47,480 nt of DNA, taken from the NCBI GenBank assembly GCA_015680685.1, contig MNCI01005969.1, positions 557,557-605,036 on the forward strand. The letters run 5' to 3'. This stretch comes from Gnetum montanum. Its lineage: Eukaryota > Streptophyta > Gnetopsida > Gnetales > Gnetaceae. A program made the position numbers and the translations under genes. The stretch's first letter is position 1. Every line of letters begins with the position of its first letter. The notes under the pieces are model-generated. The model saw only the letters and a list, made by a program, of their open reading frames with translations, was not told the origin of the DNA and searched no databases. This document shows, piece after piece, positions 36,000-46,739 of this stretch.

Positions 36000-36660
36000 G
36001 CCACTAGGTACCCTCTTATTTTGTGGTTGCTGTGTATAGTCACCTTTAAATTTCTATTACATTAGCACATTGCCTCCATGCTATAATTGATGTGCTTTTC
36101 ATGATCCATAATTTCTGCACACAATTGCACCCTCTATCACTGTACGTGATGCATGGAACATGCTTCCTCTTAATCTTTCTGAAATCATTTTCCTTAAAAA
36201 GTTCTAAGGAGAGGTCTCTCATATCGAGTCATGCATCTTTAGTGCTCAACCAAGCCCTTTACATGATGATTGGGAAGTCCCCCTTACAATTGTCTACACA
36301 AGTCACTAAGAAGTTAGCAGGAGAGGACTACCCACAGACAGTGGTCACAATGTCCTGCACCAATCACAAAGGAACAATGATGGATTGATCTACCAACTCA
36401 AGATGAATGTTGCTCTTCTTGAGAGGAGGCAAGTTCTAGGCTTTGTACATTTCATGGAAGATCAAATTCACATCAGAAACTAAGTCTAGAAGAGCCTTGC
36501 AATGCTCATTCCCAACGATTTGTAAGTAAATTAGGGGACTTCCAGGATTAGATCTTTTCCTTGGAAGGTGGCCAACCTTGATCCAATTGATGAACACATG
36601 GATCAACATTGTAGTATGCACTTTGGGAAGCATTTTGTTTGAAGGGATCTTGAATGATGT
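36000..36660 (-). pseudogene. Protease (retropepsin) region of element B, broken
   Basis: The 36633-36436 segment reads GSPLIYLQIVGNEHCKALLD then LVSDVNLI, matching C's protease. The catalytic Asp-Ser/Thr-Gly has decayed to Asp-Leu-Val. Confidence 0.65.
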
Positions 36661-36699
36661 AGCAAAGGATGAGGGAGAACTAGGATCATCAGCTACAAG

Positions 36700-39140
36700 T
36701 TTCTATGAGGGCTTAGAATAATTGTTGGTTCAGAAGAAAGGTCCTTTTTAGGATTTATTTTCTAAATCACTTGGCTAGAAAGCTAGTTATAAGTTAACAG
36801 CCCCTATGGTGTTTCTTTGCTATGGTTGGGCAAGAATTTCGGCCTGCATGGATGGAGCTGCTGGCAATTGAGTTGAGGGTGGAGGTACATGTATAGAAGG
36901 ATGAGGAAGGTAGAATGAAAATGGGGATTCCCCCCTTGTAGATTGAGCTTTATAGTATTCAGGAGGATATTAGTGATGCTTAAAAGATGTGTAATTGGAA
37001 GAGTCATGTAGAGAAATCAGTTGTTGAACATTACCCATATGGATCTAGCTACCAGTCAGGGTACAACTACCTTGGTGGTGGCATCCCTCATGATTGTGAG
37101 TGTTGCCACTACTGGTACTACTCATGAGGTTAGGATGGAGCTCCACTTGAATAGTAGGCTTACTGTTGGTGGAACTACCTATAATTACCTTAAGGATAAG
37201 ATAACCTCTTGGGTGCTTTCCTTCTTATCAATCTAGGATTCAATGCATGTACCTCAAACTCTTGTAAGTGTGACACAACAGGGTAAGATCCCTTAGGATG
37301 TTCATATTGATAGATGTCACATCCACCATCATCATCTGTCTCAGATTTTACAATCTCCTCGATGGTAATAACTTTGCCCTTACCCCTTTGATGGGCACGT
37401 TTAGCTTCCTTCATTCATCTCCAGTCATGGCCACTACCTTTCTCTTTGGACTCTTTAGTAATTCTAAGAGCATTCTGGAATTTTTCATCTAAGGAATCCC
37501 ACATTTTTCTACATTGGCTGATATTTTAGAAATAGATTTTTGGATCAACAAGGTTTTACATTGCACCACTTCATCAAGTGGTGCCTCCTCCTTGTTGTCA
37601 CAAAATCAAACTTTCCCTTTTTAGATGGAAGGATCCTAATTGTACTCCTTTATATTGTCTCTTTTCCTCAACTCATCTTCTTCTTTGGCCACCTCCTCAA
37701 TCAACCTTTGGATTTGATAAACCCTTAGCTCTGAAAGTCTTCCTTGGGCATAGATCCCAAGAGTTCTCCTTATTTCTATCCAGAGCCCATCTATGATATG
37801 GAAAATCTTCTCCCCTTAAGAAAAGCCATGGCATGGGCACATGTGCAACAAAAAGTAATATCTTCCCATGACCGCAACCAAGGATTCATGTGTTTCTTGT
37901 CTCTACCATTGGATCTACTTCCTCAAATTAGACACTTAAGAGTACATTTGATACTTGTCATTGAAGAGTTCAAGCATCGTACTGCATCTTTTCATCAATT
38001 CCAATTCTAAGGACTAGTACTAGCTTTCAGCCTCCTTAATGAGTGTCCTAGGGAATAACTTTAGTTTTTGTCATACGTTTTAAATTTCATGCAAAGCACA
38101 GGCATTGTGAAAGGCTTGAAGATGATTTTTTGGATCTAAGTTGCATCCTCCTTCAAACTTTGGGATATTATTCCTATCCAACTATTTGATTCTACTATCT
38201 TTCACATGCCTCATTAGAATTCTCATGACCTTTGCAATGTTTAGCATATTCCTTGCTGCAAGCAAAGGCTCATCATAGTCATAGCCACTATGATGGTCAT
38301 GATGCCTATGATGTCCTTAGTTGCCCCTTTGTTCATGATGGTGGGCCTTCCTTAATTGCCCATGCCCCTTGTTTCTATTGTTCTAGTGGGCTTCATGCTC
38401 ATCTCTATCTTGTTAGTCACCTTCATCATGGTCACGTCCTTTGTGGCTTTGGTCAGAGCTGGAGGAGGTAGAATATGAGGATGTTGAAGGTGAAGATGGA
38501 GGAGATCCATCACTAGCATAGTGCCTACTACTTCCTCTTCTTAGGTCATAACTACATTCACCATGTTGATCTCTATCATGGTGCTTGTCCTGGTTCCTGC
38601 CTTGACTCCCTCCTTTGGAGCTCCCATGGTCATGGAACCCGTTTTCCCCTAAACCAGGATTATTTATAGTGGACTATAAATTCTTGTTAGGGTCTCCTTC
38701 ATTAAATAAGAAGGGAGCAAAGTTAGTATTTTGAGAACCCCCAAAGAATGGATCCTTACCTTCCTTTTGGCCTAGCAAGAATAAAGAGTTTGTGAACTAT
38801 TTCCCCTTTAACACCTTATAGTGCATATCCTATTGTTGATCTTTCTTCTGTTGTGTCTCAATGGGATAATAATCTCGATAGTCATGGTCCTACATAACAT
38901 ATTCAGCATTAAGCTAATAGATGTCCAATTTCATTAGACTTTGAAGTAGTATCACAAAAATTGATCAATTAGATGGTAACAAAATGTTGCCCTCCATGTT
39001 GCTTCACAGCAGCTATTCATCCTGATCCAAAATGAAGGTGAAGTCTAGCACATACTCATTAGGATGAGCATATACCACCTTGCATTGTTGGATCTACCTT
39101 TGTATGGCGATGGAGAATCTCCCCTATGAGAAGAAGCCAT
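36700..39140 (-). pseudogene. gag of element B, broken
   Basis: Likely start is the ATG at 39140 (MASSHRGDSPSPYKGRSNNA). A capsid-like block near 37900-37690 shares IIDGL, LGIYAQGRLSELR and EEVAKEE with element A's gag. The zinc-knuckle position (37300-37340, EHPKGSYP) has lost cysteines. Many stops. Confidence 0.7.
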
Positions 39141-39271
39141 ATTAGATTGGAAGAAAAATAGTGTTCTCTTATTGTTATTATTATTTTTCTTAATGATGTT
39201 AACTTTCGGGTTCGTTACAATATCATTAAATAATTTCACTAACTCCTAGATAGCACATGTAGCTAACTAAA

Positions 39272-39290
39272 GTCCCTAGCAATGGTGTTA
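39272..39290 (-). other. Primer binding site of element B (decayed)
   Basis: Minus-strand TAACACCATTGCTAGGGAC, where C has TGGCGCCGTTGCTGGGGAC. All the differences are G-to-A transitions, the pattern left by deamination of methylated cytosines. Confidence 0.75.
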
Positions 39291-39291
39291 A

Positions 39292-40122
39292 TGATGAGTA
39301 GCAAGTAGTTCCTATGCCCAACCATACAAATCACTAACATTCACTAAGCAATCTGGTCAAATTTCATAGACTTTAGTTGTCTAAGTACATTGGATCCAGG
39401 TAATGAATCTAATGAATGTGATTGTTGTCTTCTAAGTTTTACTTGTGAAGTGCAATTATATGGTTAAGAATAACTTAGGCATATAATTTTTATCATTTTA
39501 TCATTATTATTTAAATTACCTAAGTGTCAAAAATAAAGTATTTAAATGCTTAATTAATCTGATAACTAATTAATGCTTAACTAGTCCTAACATAAGCATC
39601 CATTCCCATCTTCCATACACATCCTAAACATGTTACAAAATTACTGGGTTACCAAGCATTAAGCACTACTAGGATTACCAAGCGTTAAGTGTATGCTTGA
39701 GATGGTCGTAGTGCTTTAATTATTGGAATTTAATTAATTAATTAAATTTGTTAAAGTAAAGTGCTTGAATAATAAATGCATAAAGTAAACATTAGGCTAA
39801 GTCTAAGTCCTGCAAGGTTTATGAAGAAAGCTCATCTTTATTGCCGATCACACCAAGGTACTAAAGCACATCAATGCTTGAATAAAGATATGTACACTTT
39901 TCACTCATACTACTGGCACTTAGAAAATACTCTAACTCTAGAGAAATGAAAATGCAAGAGTTTGGCTAGCGACTAATGAATGGATGCCATAAATGCAGCT
40001 AGTGAACGTGTATTTATAGGTAATACAAGACATTGCATTGACAAGATCACATCAATGCATCAAACAACACATTGACATGATCACATCGAGGCATCCCGTT
40101 GACGCACCTTGAGGAAGATGCA
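39292..40122 (-). mobile_element. 5' LTR of element B
   Basis: Aligns along its length with 26907-27790. The outer end has lost about six bases (AGATGCA versus AGATGCTTCATCA). CTTGG follows at 40123. Confidence 0.87.
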
Positions 40123-40127
40123 CTTGG

Positions 40128-40264
40128 ATAATTTTGTAATGTGATACTCATGCTTATTATTTCTGTTAGTCAATTAGTAAGTTTTATACTTTTCTAAATT
40201 TTGGAAATAACTCAATCCCATTTTTGTTCACTAGAGGATGAATTTTTAGCTAGTCATAGATGTA
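40128..40264 (+). other. 3' interior end of element D, separated by B
   Basis: Aligns with B's interior just before its 3' LTR: TTTTGTTCACT, AGGAT, TTTAGTCAT/CTAGTCAT, then GTATGATGAA. This shows the LTR at 40265 belongs to D as a 3' LTR. Confidence 0.75.
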
Positions 40265-41146
40265 TGATGAATTGTGCATTAGTCGATTGCATCGATAGGC
40301 ATGTGATGAACCACGATATCGGGACCGTGATATTGGATTCACGATATCGGGTCTGTGATATTGGAGCCTGCTAAGCGATATCGGACATCTGATATCGGGA
40401 CCTATCTCGTTGCCTATAAATAAGAGGCGGGTGCACTTAGTTTTGGCATTAGTTTCTTAGTCCCTTAACCAAACTCTTGCAGTTTTCCCTTTCTAGAGTT
40501 AGAATTATTTTTGAGTGCCCACAATAGAAGTCATAAAGTGAACAGATCTTTATTCGAGCATTGTGTACCTGAGCACACCTTATGTTTGGAAATAAAGATG
40601 AACTTTGTGATAAACCTTGTAGCATTCAGAATAGCTTATTTATTGCTTTTAATGTTATTTACAGTTATTTAACGTTTTCGTTAGTTAATTAATGTTTCTT
40701 TTATTGGTTTGTTAATTTTCACAAGTAAGCAGACTCAATACGACCACTTCGAGCATACGTGGAACACTTGGTAACCCAGTAACGATTAGCGTTTGGTAAT
40801 CCCAGAAGTGTTACACTAGTTTAGGATGTGTACGGAGAGTGGGAATGAATGCTGGTGTTAAGACTAGTTAGAACCTAGTGGATTAGTTAAATTAAATTAG
40901 TTACTTAATTATTTCACTTCTCCCTTTTAGCACTAGGACATAAACATAAAAAGCATAAAAATCATATACCTCAAGTTTACTTAACCATACAATCGTACCA
41001 TACGAGTAAGCTTGGGAAGACAATAATTGCCTAACCCATCTTTGTTCTGTGAAGGCACATAAGCACTTAGTCTTTCAAGTTTAACTGAATCATGTGTAAT
41101 GCTCATATTTGTATGGTTGAGTGTAGGGGTACCTCGCTGCTCATCA
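40265..41146 (+). mobile_element. Shared LTR: 3' LTR of D and 5' LTR of C
   Basis: Runs TGATGA to CTCATCA (882 bp). U3 holds GATATC/GATATT motifs starting at 40315, 40329, 40343, 40357, 40377 and 40391, mostly 14 nt apart. TATA box TATAAATAAG is at 40415 and AATAAA at 40591-40596. D's interior end abuts it on the left, and a primer site abuts it on the right, with no target duplication visible at either side. Confidence 0.85.
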
Positions 41147-41147
41147 T

Positions 41148-41166
41148 TGGCGCCGTTGCTGGGGAC
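41148..41166 (+). other. Primer binding site of element C
   Basis: TGGCGCCGTTGCTGGGGAC, the best preserved tRNA-Asp complement in the window. Confidence 0.92.
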
Positions 41167-41287
41167 TTTACTGTTTGTGTGCTTATTAGAACTTAGAAAA
41201 TCTTCCTATCATTGGAACGAACCCTTAGGGTTAGTTATGAAAAAATAATAATATAATAATAATACCTTACACACTGAATAATTAATC

Positions 41288-43150
41288 ATGTCTCCTTCTT
41301 CCTATGAAAGTGCTTCATCACCTAAGTTTGACACAACGAATAGTCAGAGGCATAGTACACATGATGATGATCCGCTAGTGCCCTAACAGTTTCACTTGGT
41401 ATACGCTCATCCCGATGAGTATGTACTAGACTTTACCTTTATTCTCCACCAAGATGAATAGTTGTGATGGTGTGATTTAGAGGGTAACATAGTGTTACAA
41501 CCCAATCGCTCAATCCCGAGAATGCTTCTTCATGCTCTCACACGAATTGGTATGCAGCACTTACAGTCGGAGTATGTTGTGCATGAACAAGATTCGAGAG
41601 ATTATCGATCCAAGGAGGCACAATGTCAAAGGGACCTACAACAGGAGAGACATTACAAATCTATGAAGGGAAAGTGGTCTTAGAATGTCCCATATGTCAT
41701 AAGTGAAAACGAGGGTGGTGAACCTACCTCGGGAGGTTTTCCACATAACGATGTTCCTCTTGTTGACTTTAGTCAAGTAGTTGTGTATCAGAATCTTTAC
41801 TCAACCATTGATAACCTAGGTTCTGATACTAATTGACACAAAGGATCTGAAAAAGGAACATGAACACATGACAACGATGGACAGTCCAATCGTAACCACA
41901 GTTGAGGTCACAACCCCCAAAGAGAAAGTGATAGGCACCATCATGGTGCTTGTCCTCCTTCCTCTCCACCTTCATCATCTCCTTCCCCCTCTCCTTCGGG
42001 ATCTGGAAGTAGTTGCAAAGAGAAAGATCATGAGAACAATGGTAAGCGAAACAAAGATCATAAATGAATAGTCAAGAAAGGGGACGAGGGCATTCTAGAC
42101 AAACACATCATGAAAGGAATACAACAAAGATCCTTCCCTTCAAAATAAGGAAGTTGGATTTTGTGAAGATGAAGAAGAGTCATCACTCGAAGAGATGGTG
42201 AATAGGAAGACTTTGCCCATTCAAAAATTTGCATCAGATATATCGGCAAAGGTAGATCAAATGTGGGACTCCCTAGATAATAAATTTCAAATCGTTCTGA
42301 AAATAGTAGAGGAGTCTAGAGAGCAAGGTAGTGACTGAGAAAGGAGAAAAAAGAGAGAAGCTGAATATGCACGTAACAAGGGTAAGGGAAAAGCTGTCGT
42401 CATTGAAGAGGTTGTGGATTTAGACACAGACAATGATAGCGGATGTGAGATATGCTAATATGGCCATCCTAAAGGATGTTGCCCAGTAATCTCACATCTG
42501 CAAGAGTCTGGGGTGTACGCACTAAACCCCCAATTAAACAAAAGGCAAACACCTCGAAGGTTACCTTATCTTCAAGGTAACCCAAGGCAGTTCCACCAAC
42601 CCTTGATGTATTATCCAAATGGAACTCCACCACAACCAAATGAATAGTATCAATAATGGCAACACGCACAATCATGGGGAATGCCACCGCCATGTCAACA
42701 GTATCCTTACCGTTAACCTGACCCATACGGGTACTCCATGCAATAACCAATCTCTCCACGTGACTCTACTAGTCATGTCACTCCTCAGCCCCACTACCAA
42801 GTCCACGAGTACTATAAAACTCCTTCTCCTAGGAGAGATGTTCCACAAACGCACTATCCTTCTCATTTGATTGCATGTCTTTGACTCTTAGCTCCATTAC
42901 CACCTGCTCTAGCTATGCAAGGTGAGCTCCCTACCCAGCTGTAGCAACATAATGCTACAAGGGCTGTCAACCCTCAACCTAATGTTGGTTCAGACAACCA
43001 CATAAAGAAGAGACCTTTCTTCAAAACCAACAGTCCAACTAAGTCCTTACAACCATAAGCGACTAATCCTCCAAATGCCTCGCTATCATTCGAATCTTTA
43101 GAGCTTCCTTCAAATCAAAGACCACACTTAACACACACAGTCATGTTGAC
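41288..43150 (+). pseudogene. gag of element C, broken
   Basis: Start ATG at 41288 (MSPSSYESASSPKFDTTNSQ). A segment matching B's gag N-terminus follows (HPDEYVLDFTFIL). The central capsid block clear in A and B was not found between about 41700 and 42300, suggesting an internal deletion. A zinc-knuckle motif C-x2-C-x3-H-x4-C is at about 42444-42482, then a Pro/Gln-rich tail. Multiple stops. Confidence 0.7.
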
Positions 43151-43189
43151 TCATGCCATTACTGACTAGATTAAAGCTAGCTGTCTTCC

Positions 43190-43637
43190 TAGGAAATTAT
43201 CTGATCTTAGGAGTCCTCTTATATGTTTACAAATCGCGGGGAATGAGCCGTGCAAAGCTCTTTTGGATTCAAGTTCTAGTATCAACTTAATCTCTTAAGA
43301 AATGTATAAAGCTTAGAACCTACCTCCACTAAAAAAGAGTACCCATCATTTAGAGCTAGTTGACCAGTCCATCACTGTCCCATTAGGACTAGTGGAGGAC
43401 ATTGTCACCACTATTTGTGGGTGATCATATCCAGCTGATTTCCTAGTGATTCAAGTCAACAACTACAAAGGGGACTTTCCAATCATTATGGGAAGAGCAT
43501 GGCTAAGCACAATTGATGCATGCCTAGAAATACATGATCTTTCCCTAGAAATATCAAAGGAAAATATGTTTGGAAAGATCGAGAAGAAGAAAGTTTCATG
43601 CATCGCATACAATGACACTAGGTGCAACTACGTGTAG
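43190..43637 (+). pseudogene. Protease (retropepsin) region of element C
   Basis: Reads GNEPCKALLDSSSSINLI (active-site Asp at about 43265; the expected Gly is Ser, a GGT-to-AGT change) and later GDFPIIMGRAWL, typical of retropepsins. A stop lies shortly after the active site. Confidence 0.75.
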
Positions 43638-43958
43638 AAGGCCTAGTTTGTACAACATTTAACATTGCCTGCATGCAACTAGTGTGCACAAATAACTAAC
43701 ATACAAAGATGCCTATATGCAGCAACTACAACATAGGAAGGCACCTAGTGGTTGATAGCTAACCAAGAGAGCAACTCAACTATATGCATGGAACCAACTG
43801 AGAGCTTGACTTGCGCCTACATCGATAGCATAGATACATTAGAGCAAGTCCATCGTCAACTTCCAATTCTTGACATCGAAAATATCAACTGAGGGAAGTT
43901 GGAAATCCCTGATGAGTTTAAGTAAGAGCCCCTTGAGTTAAAACCATTTCCCACCGGT

Positions 43959-45032
43959 ATGGAGTATACATTTCTTAAGAATGGAAAACTAGTAATCATT
44001 AAAGCTAAGCTCGCTCCTCAACAAAAAGAAAGACTGCTGAAAATGATAAAAAAATGGTCAAAAGCCTTTGCTTGGTCATATCCTGAATTAATCAGAATAG
44101 ATAATAGGATATGCCAACATAGAATTTACACTGACCCCTCCATGAAACCTCGATGACAACCGCAGAGGCAATTGAACCCAAATCTTAAGCAAGTGGTTAA
44201 AGAAGAAATTGAACAACTTCTAAAAGTTGGGTTCATCTATCCCATTGCTGATAGCGAATGGGCTAGTCCATTAGTCATTGTGCCCAAGAAGGGAGGTAAA
44301 TGGAGGGTGTGTATAGACTTTAGGCTACTGAACATGGCAACATTCAAAGAACACTTCCCATTGCCATTCGTCGACCAAGTCTTAGATACCATTGTAGGGC
44401 ATTGCTACTATAGTTTTCTGGATGGCTACAATGGATATAATCAAATTTAAATAGCACTAGAAGACCAAGCCAAGACTAGATTCATAAGTCCTTGGGGGAC
44501 ATTTGCATATAAGTAGATGTCGTTTGGCTTGTGCAATGCCCCAGCAACGTTTCAATGCTTGGTTCTAAGCATATTTCAACAGCAAATAGGAAATTGTGTG
44601 AAGGTCTTTATGGATGATTTCTCCACCTATGGAGCAGACTTTGAGCAAGCATTGGATCGATTAGAGTAAGTATTGAAACGATGTGTTGAAACCAACTTAA
44701 GGCTCAATTGGCAAAAAAGCCATTTAATGGTCCAAGAAGGTATTGTATTACGGCACAAGATTTTACAAATAGGGATAGAGGTAGATCCTGAAAAGATTAA
44801 AGTTATCCAAGGAATCACTTGTCAACCTGAAATTGTAAAAGATATCCGATCATTCCTTGGACATACTGGCTATTATAGATGCTTCATTGAGAACTTTTCA
44901 AGGATTGTAAAACCTTTAGTAGAACTAATGAAGAAGGATGTACCTTTTGAATGGACTAGGGAATGTGAGCTAGCCTTCCAAACCTTAAAACAAAAGCTCG
45001 TAGAAACACCCATTCTACAAGCCCCTAACTAG
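43959..45032 (+). pseudogene. Reverse transcriptase of element C, broken
   Basis: Copies element RNA to DNA. Motifs in order: WASPLVIVPKKGGKWRVCID (about 44258), LPFVDQVLD, FSFLDGY-like YYSFLDGYNGYNQI (44408), MSFGLCNAPATFQ (44518), the catalytic VFMDDF (44605-44622), and SFLGHTGYYRCFI (44852). The FMDDF variant is common in Athila/Tat-lineage elements. Stops at several points (for example after PSMKPR at 44154 and after NQI at 44448) mean no intact enzyme. It is the best preserved pol copy in the window. Confidence 0.88.
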
Positions 45033-45039
45033 TCTAGAC

Positions 45040-45410
45040 CATTCCACATAATGACTGACGCATCCAACTTTGCTTTAGGAGCTATACTTACATAGTTAGA
45101 TGATCAGAAACAACCCTATTACATTCACTATGCAAGTTGAAGTATTACTGGTGCACAACTCAATTACACCACAACAGAAAAAGAATTAATGGCTATGGTG
45201 TTTGCACTAGAAAAATTTAGGCACTATGTATTGGGCTATAAGATATTTGTACAGATGGGTCATAGTGCAATTTGATTCATAATGAATAAACCAACAGTGA
45301 GCCCTCGCATCATACGGTGGCTTGTGATCTTACAAGAGTTTGACCTTACAATGATCGATCATGAAGGCACCGAGAATGTTGTTGTTGATCATTTATCTTG
45401 ATTATGATGG
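45040..45410 (+). pseudogene. RNase H of element C, broken
   Basis: Shows TDASNFALGAIL (45056 region, first catalytic Asp), YTTTEKELMAMVFALEKFRH (45168 region, catalytic Glu) and the expected C-terminal block. Interrupted by stops. Confidence 0.82.
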
Positions 45411-45599
45411 GACAATAAAGAGGATGAATCTCCAATTTCTGATCATTTCCTCGATGAACTTCTCTTTGCAAGTGTAATAAATAATCAATTCACCACATAG
45501 AGAAATTGGTATAGTAGCATTCTTACCTATCTCCTCACACAAGAAACACCACAAGGGTTAGACATTAAAAAGAAACAACAGTTTCTTCACTGAGCCAAA

Positions 45600-46728
45600 T
45601 ATTTTATGGAAATTAATAGACAACTTTATAAAGTATATTCTAATGGCTTGGTTTGGTGGTGTGTTCTTGATGTAGATCAATTACGAGTTCTCCAAGATGC
45701 TCATGAGGGCCGTTGTGGGGGTCATTACACTGGGAGATGAACAACTATTAAATTCTTGCTTGTAGGATATTATTGGCCTACATTGTTTTGAGATGCTCAT
45801 CATTTCGTCCAATCTTGTGAGCGCTGCCAATGTGATGGGGGAATTATTGCTAGAATGGAGGGTCCGCAATAATGGATTCAACCCTTAGAACCCTTCGACA
45901 TATGGGGAATTGATTTTATAGGGCCTATTACACCAATGTCCAATGGAAAAGCCTACATTGTTGTTGTTGTTGACTATTTTACAAAGTGGGCAGAAGTAGC
46001 CACTGTTATGGACTATACATCATTTACCGCTACACGATTTGTTCAATGACAAATTGTAAACAGGTTTGGGGGGCCTTGTGCACTTATTTCTGACAATGGT
46101 ACATATTTTAAAAGTGTGACTTTTTGAAAGTTAATGCAATGCTTAGGAGTTGAGCATAAGCTAACTACACCATATCATCATCAAGCGAACGGTCAAGCCG
46201 AAGTCACCAATAGGGAGATCACAAAAATATTAACATGAACCATTAGCAAATATATGTGAGATTGGAGCACCAAGCTGAACAATGCTCTTTGGGCATACCG
46301 CTCCACGTGGAAACTCCCTATATGCTACTCTCCCTATGAGTTAGTGTACGGTAAACTTCCAACACTCCCTATCCAAGCTAAGCTCCATACACTATCCACA
46401 GCATGTGACCTTAACCTTGACCTCAATCTAGCATAGAAAGAATGGTTAATGAACCTTAACTTGCTAGATGAAAATTGATTAGCCACTTTGTCATCTAACG
46501 AATTGCATGAGGACTTTAATAAACAACGTCATGACCTAAGGATTAGGAAGGTCAAATACCAACTAGGAGATAAGGTCATTTATTGGAATCCTGCACACAT
46601 GCCACAACGAACTAAATTTCAAACACTATGGGAGGGACATTATATCATTCATGAAACTTTTCCTTCAGGGGCCATGATGATCTATAAACCTAAAAACCTA
46701 GGAAGAAAATTATTAGTCAACATCTAGC
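45600..46728 (+). pseudogene. Integrase of element C, broken
   Basis: Inserts element DNA into the host genome. The zinc-binding HHCC region (HEGRCGGHY at about 45700; HHFVQSCERCQC at about 45797) is followed by the catalytic core: WGIDFIGP (45905), LISDNGTYF (46084) and NGQAE (46190). The C-terminal segment with LGDKVIYWNP and ETFPSGAMMIYKP ends at 46728. No chromodomain was seen. Several in-frame stops. Confidence 0.87.
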
Positions 46729-46739
46729 AAACCAAACCT

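Larger units (their letters stand above)
26907..40122 (-). mobile_element. Element B: full-length 13.2-kb Ty3 retrotransposon, TSD CTTGG
   Basis: Flanked by CTTGG at 26902-26906 and 40123-40127. Minus-strand order: 5' LTR 40122-39292, primer site 39290-39272, gag, protease, RT, RNase H, integrase, spacer, U3-like promoter fragment, accessory ORF, 3' LTR 27790-26907. The tRNA-Asp type primer site and an ORF after integrase fit the Athila/Tat branch. The two LTRs have diverged visibly (by eye roughly one base in five to six), and every ORF is broken, so insertion is old. It landed between the accessory ORF and 3' LTR of element D. Confidence 0.88.
21599..41146 (+). mobile_element. Element D: non-autonomous Ty3-type element with accessory ORF, heavily nested
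   Basis: Parts in order: 5' LTR 21599-23032, primer site 23034-23052, gag stub about 23270-23345, accessory ORF about 23400-26780, 3' end of the interior 40128-40264, 3' LTR 40265-41146. Insertions inside it: 22221-22847, 24026-24824 and 26907-40122. Removing these and their duplicated 5-bp targets leaves about 4.9 kb. No protease, RT, RNase H or integrase is visible in D, while gag start and accessory ORF are, so it is an internal-deletion derivative that would need enzymes in trans. The right LTR runs straight into another element's primer site. Confidence 0.75.
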
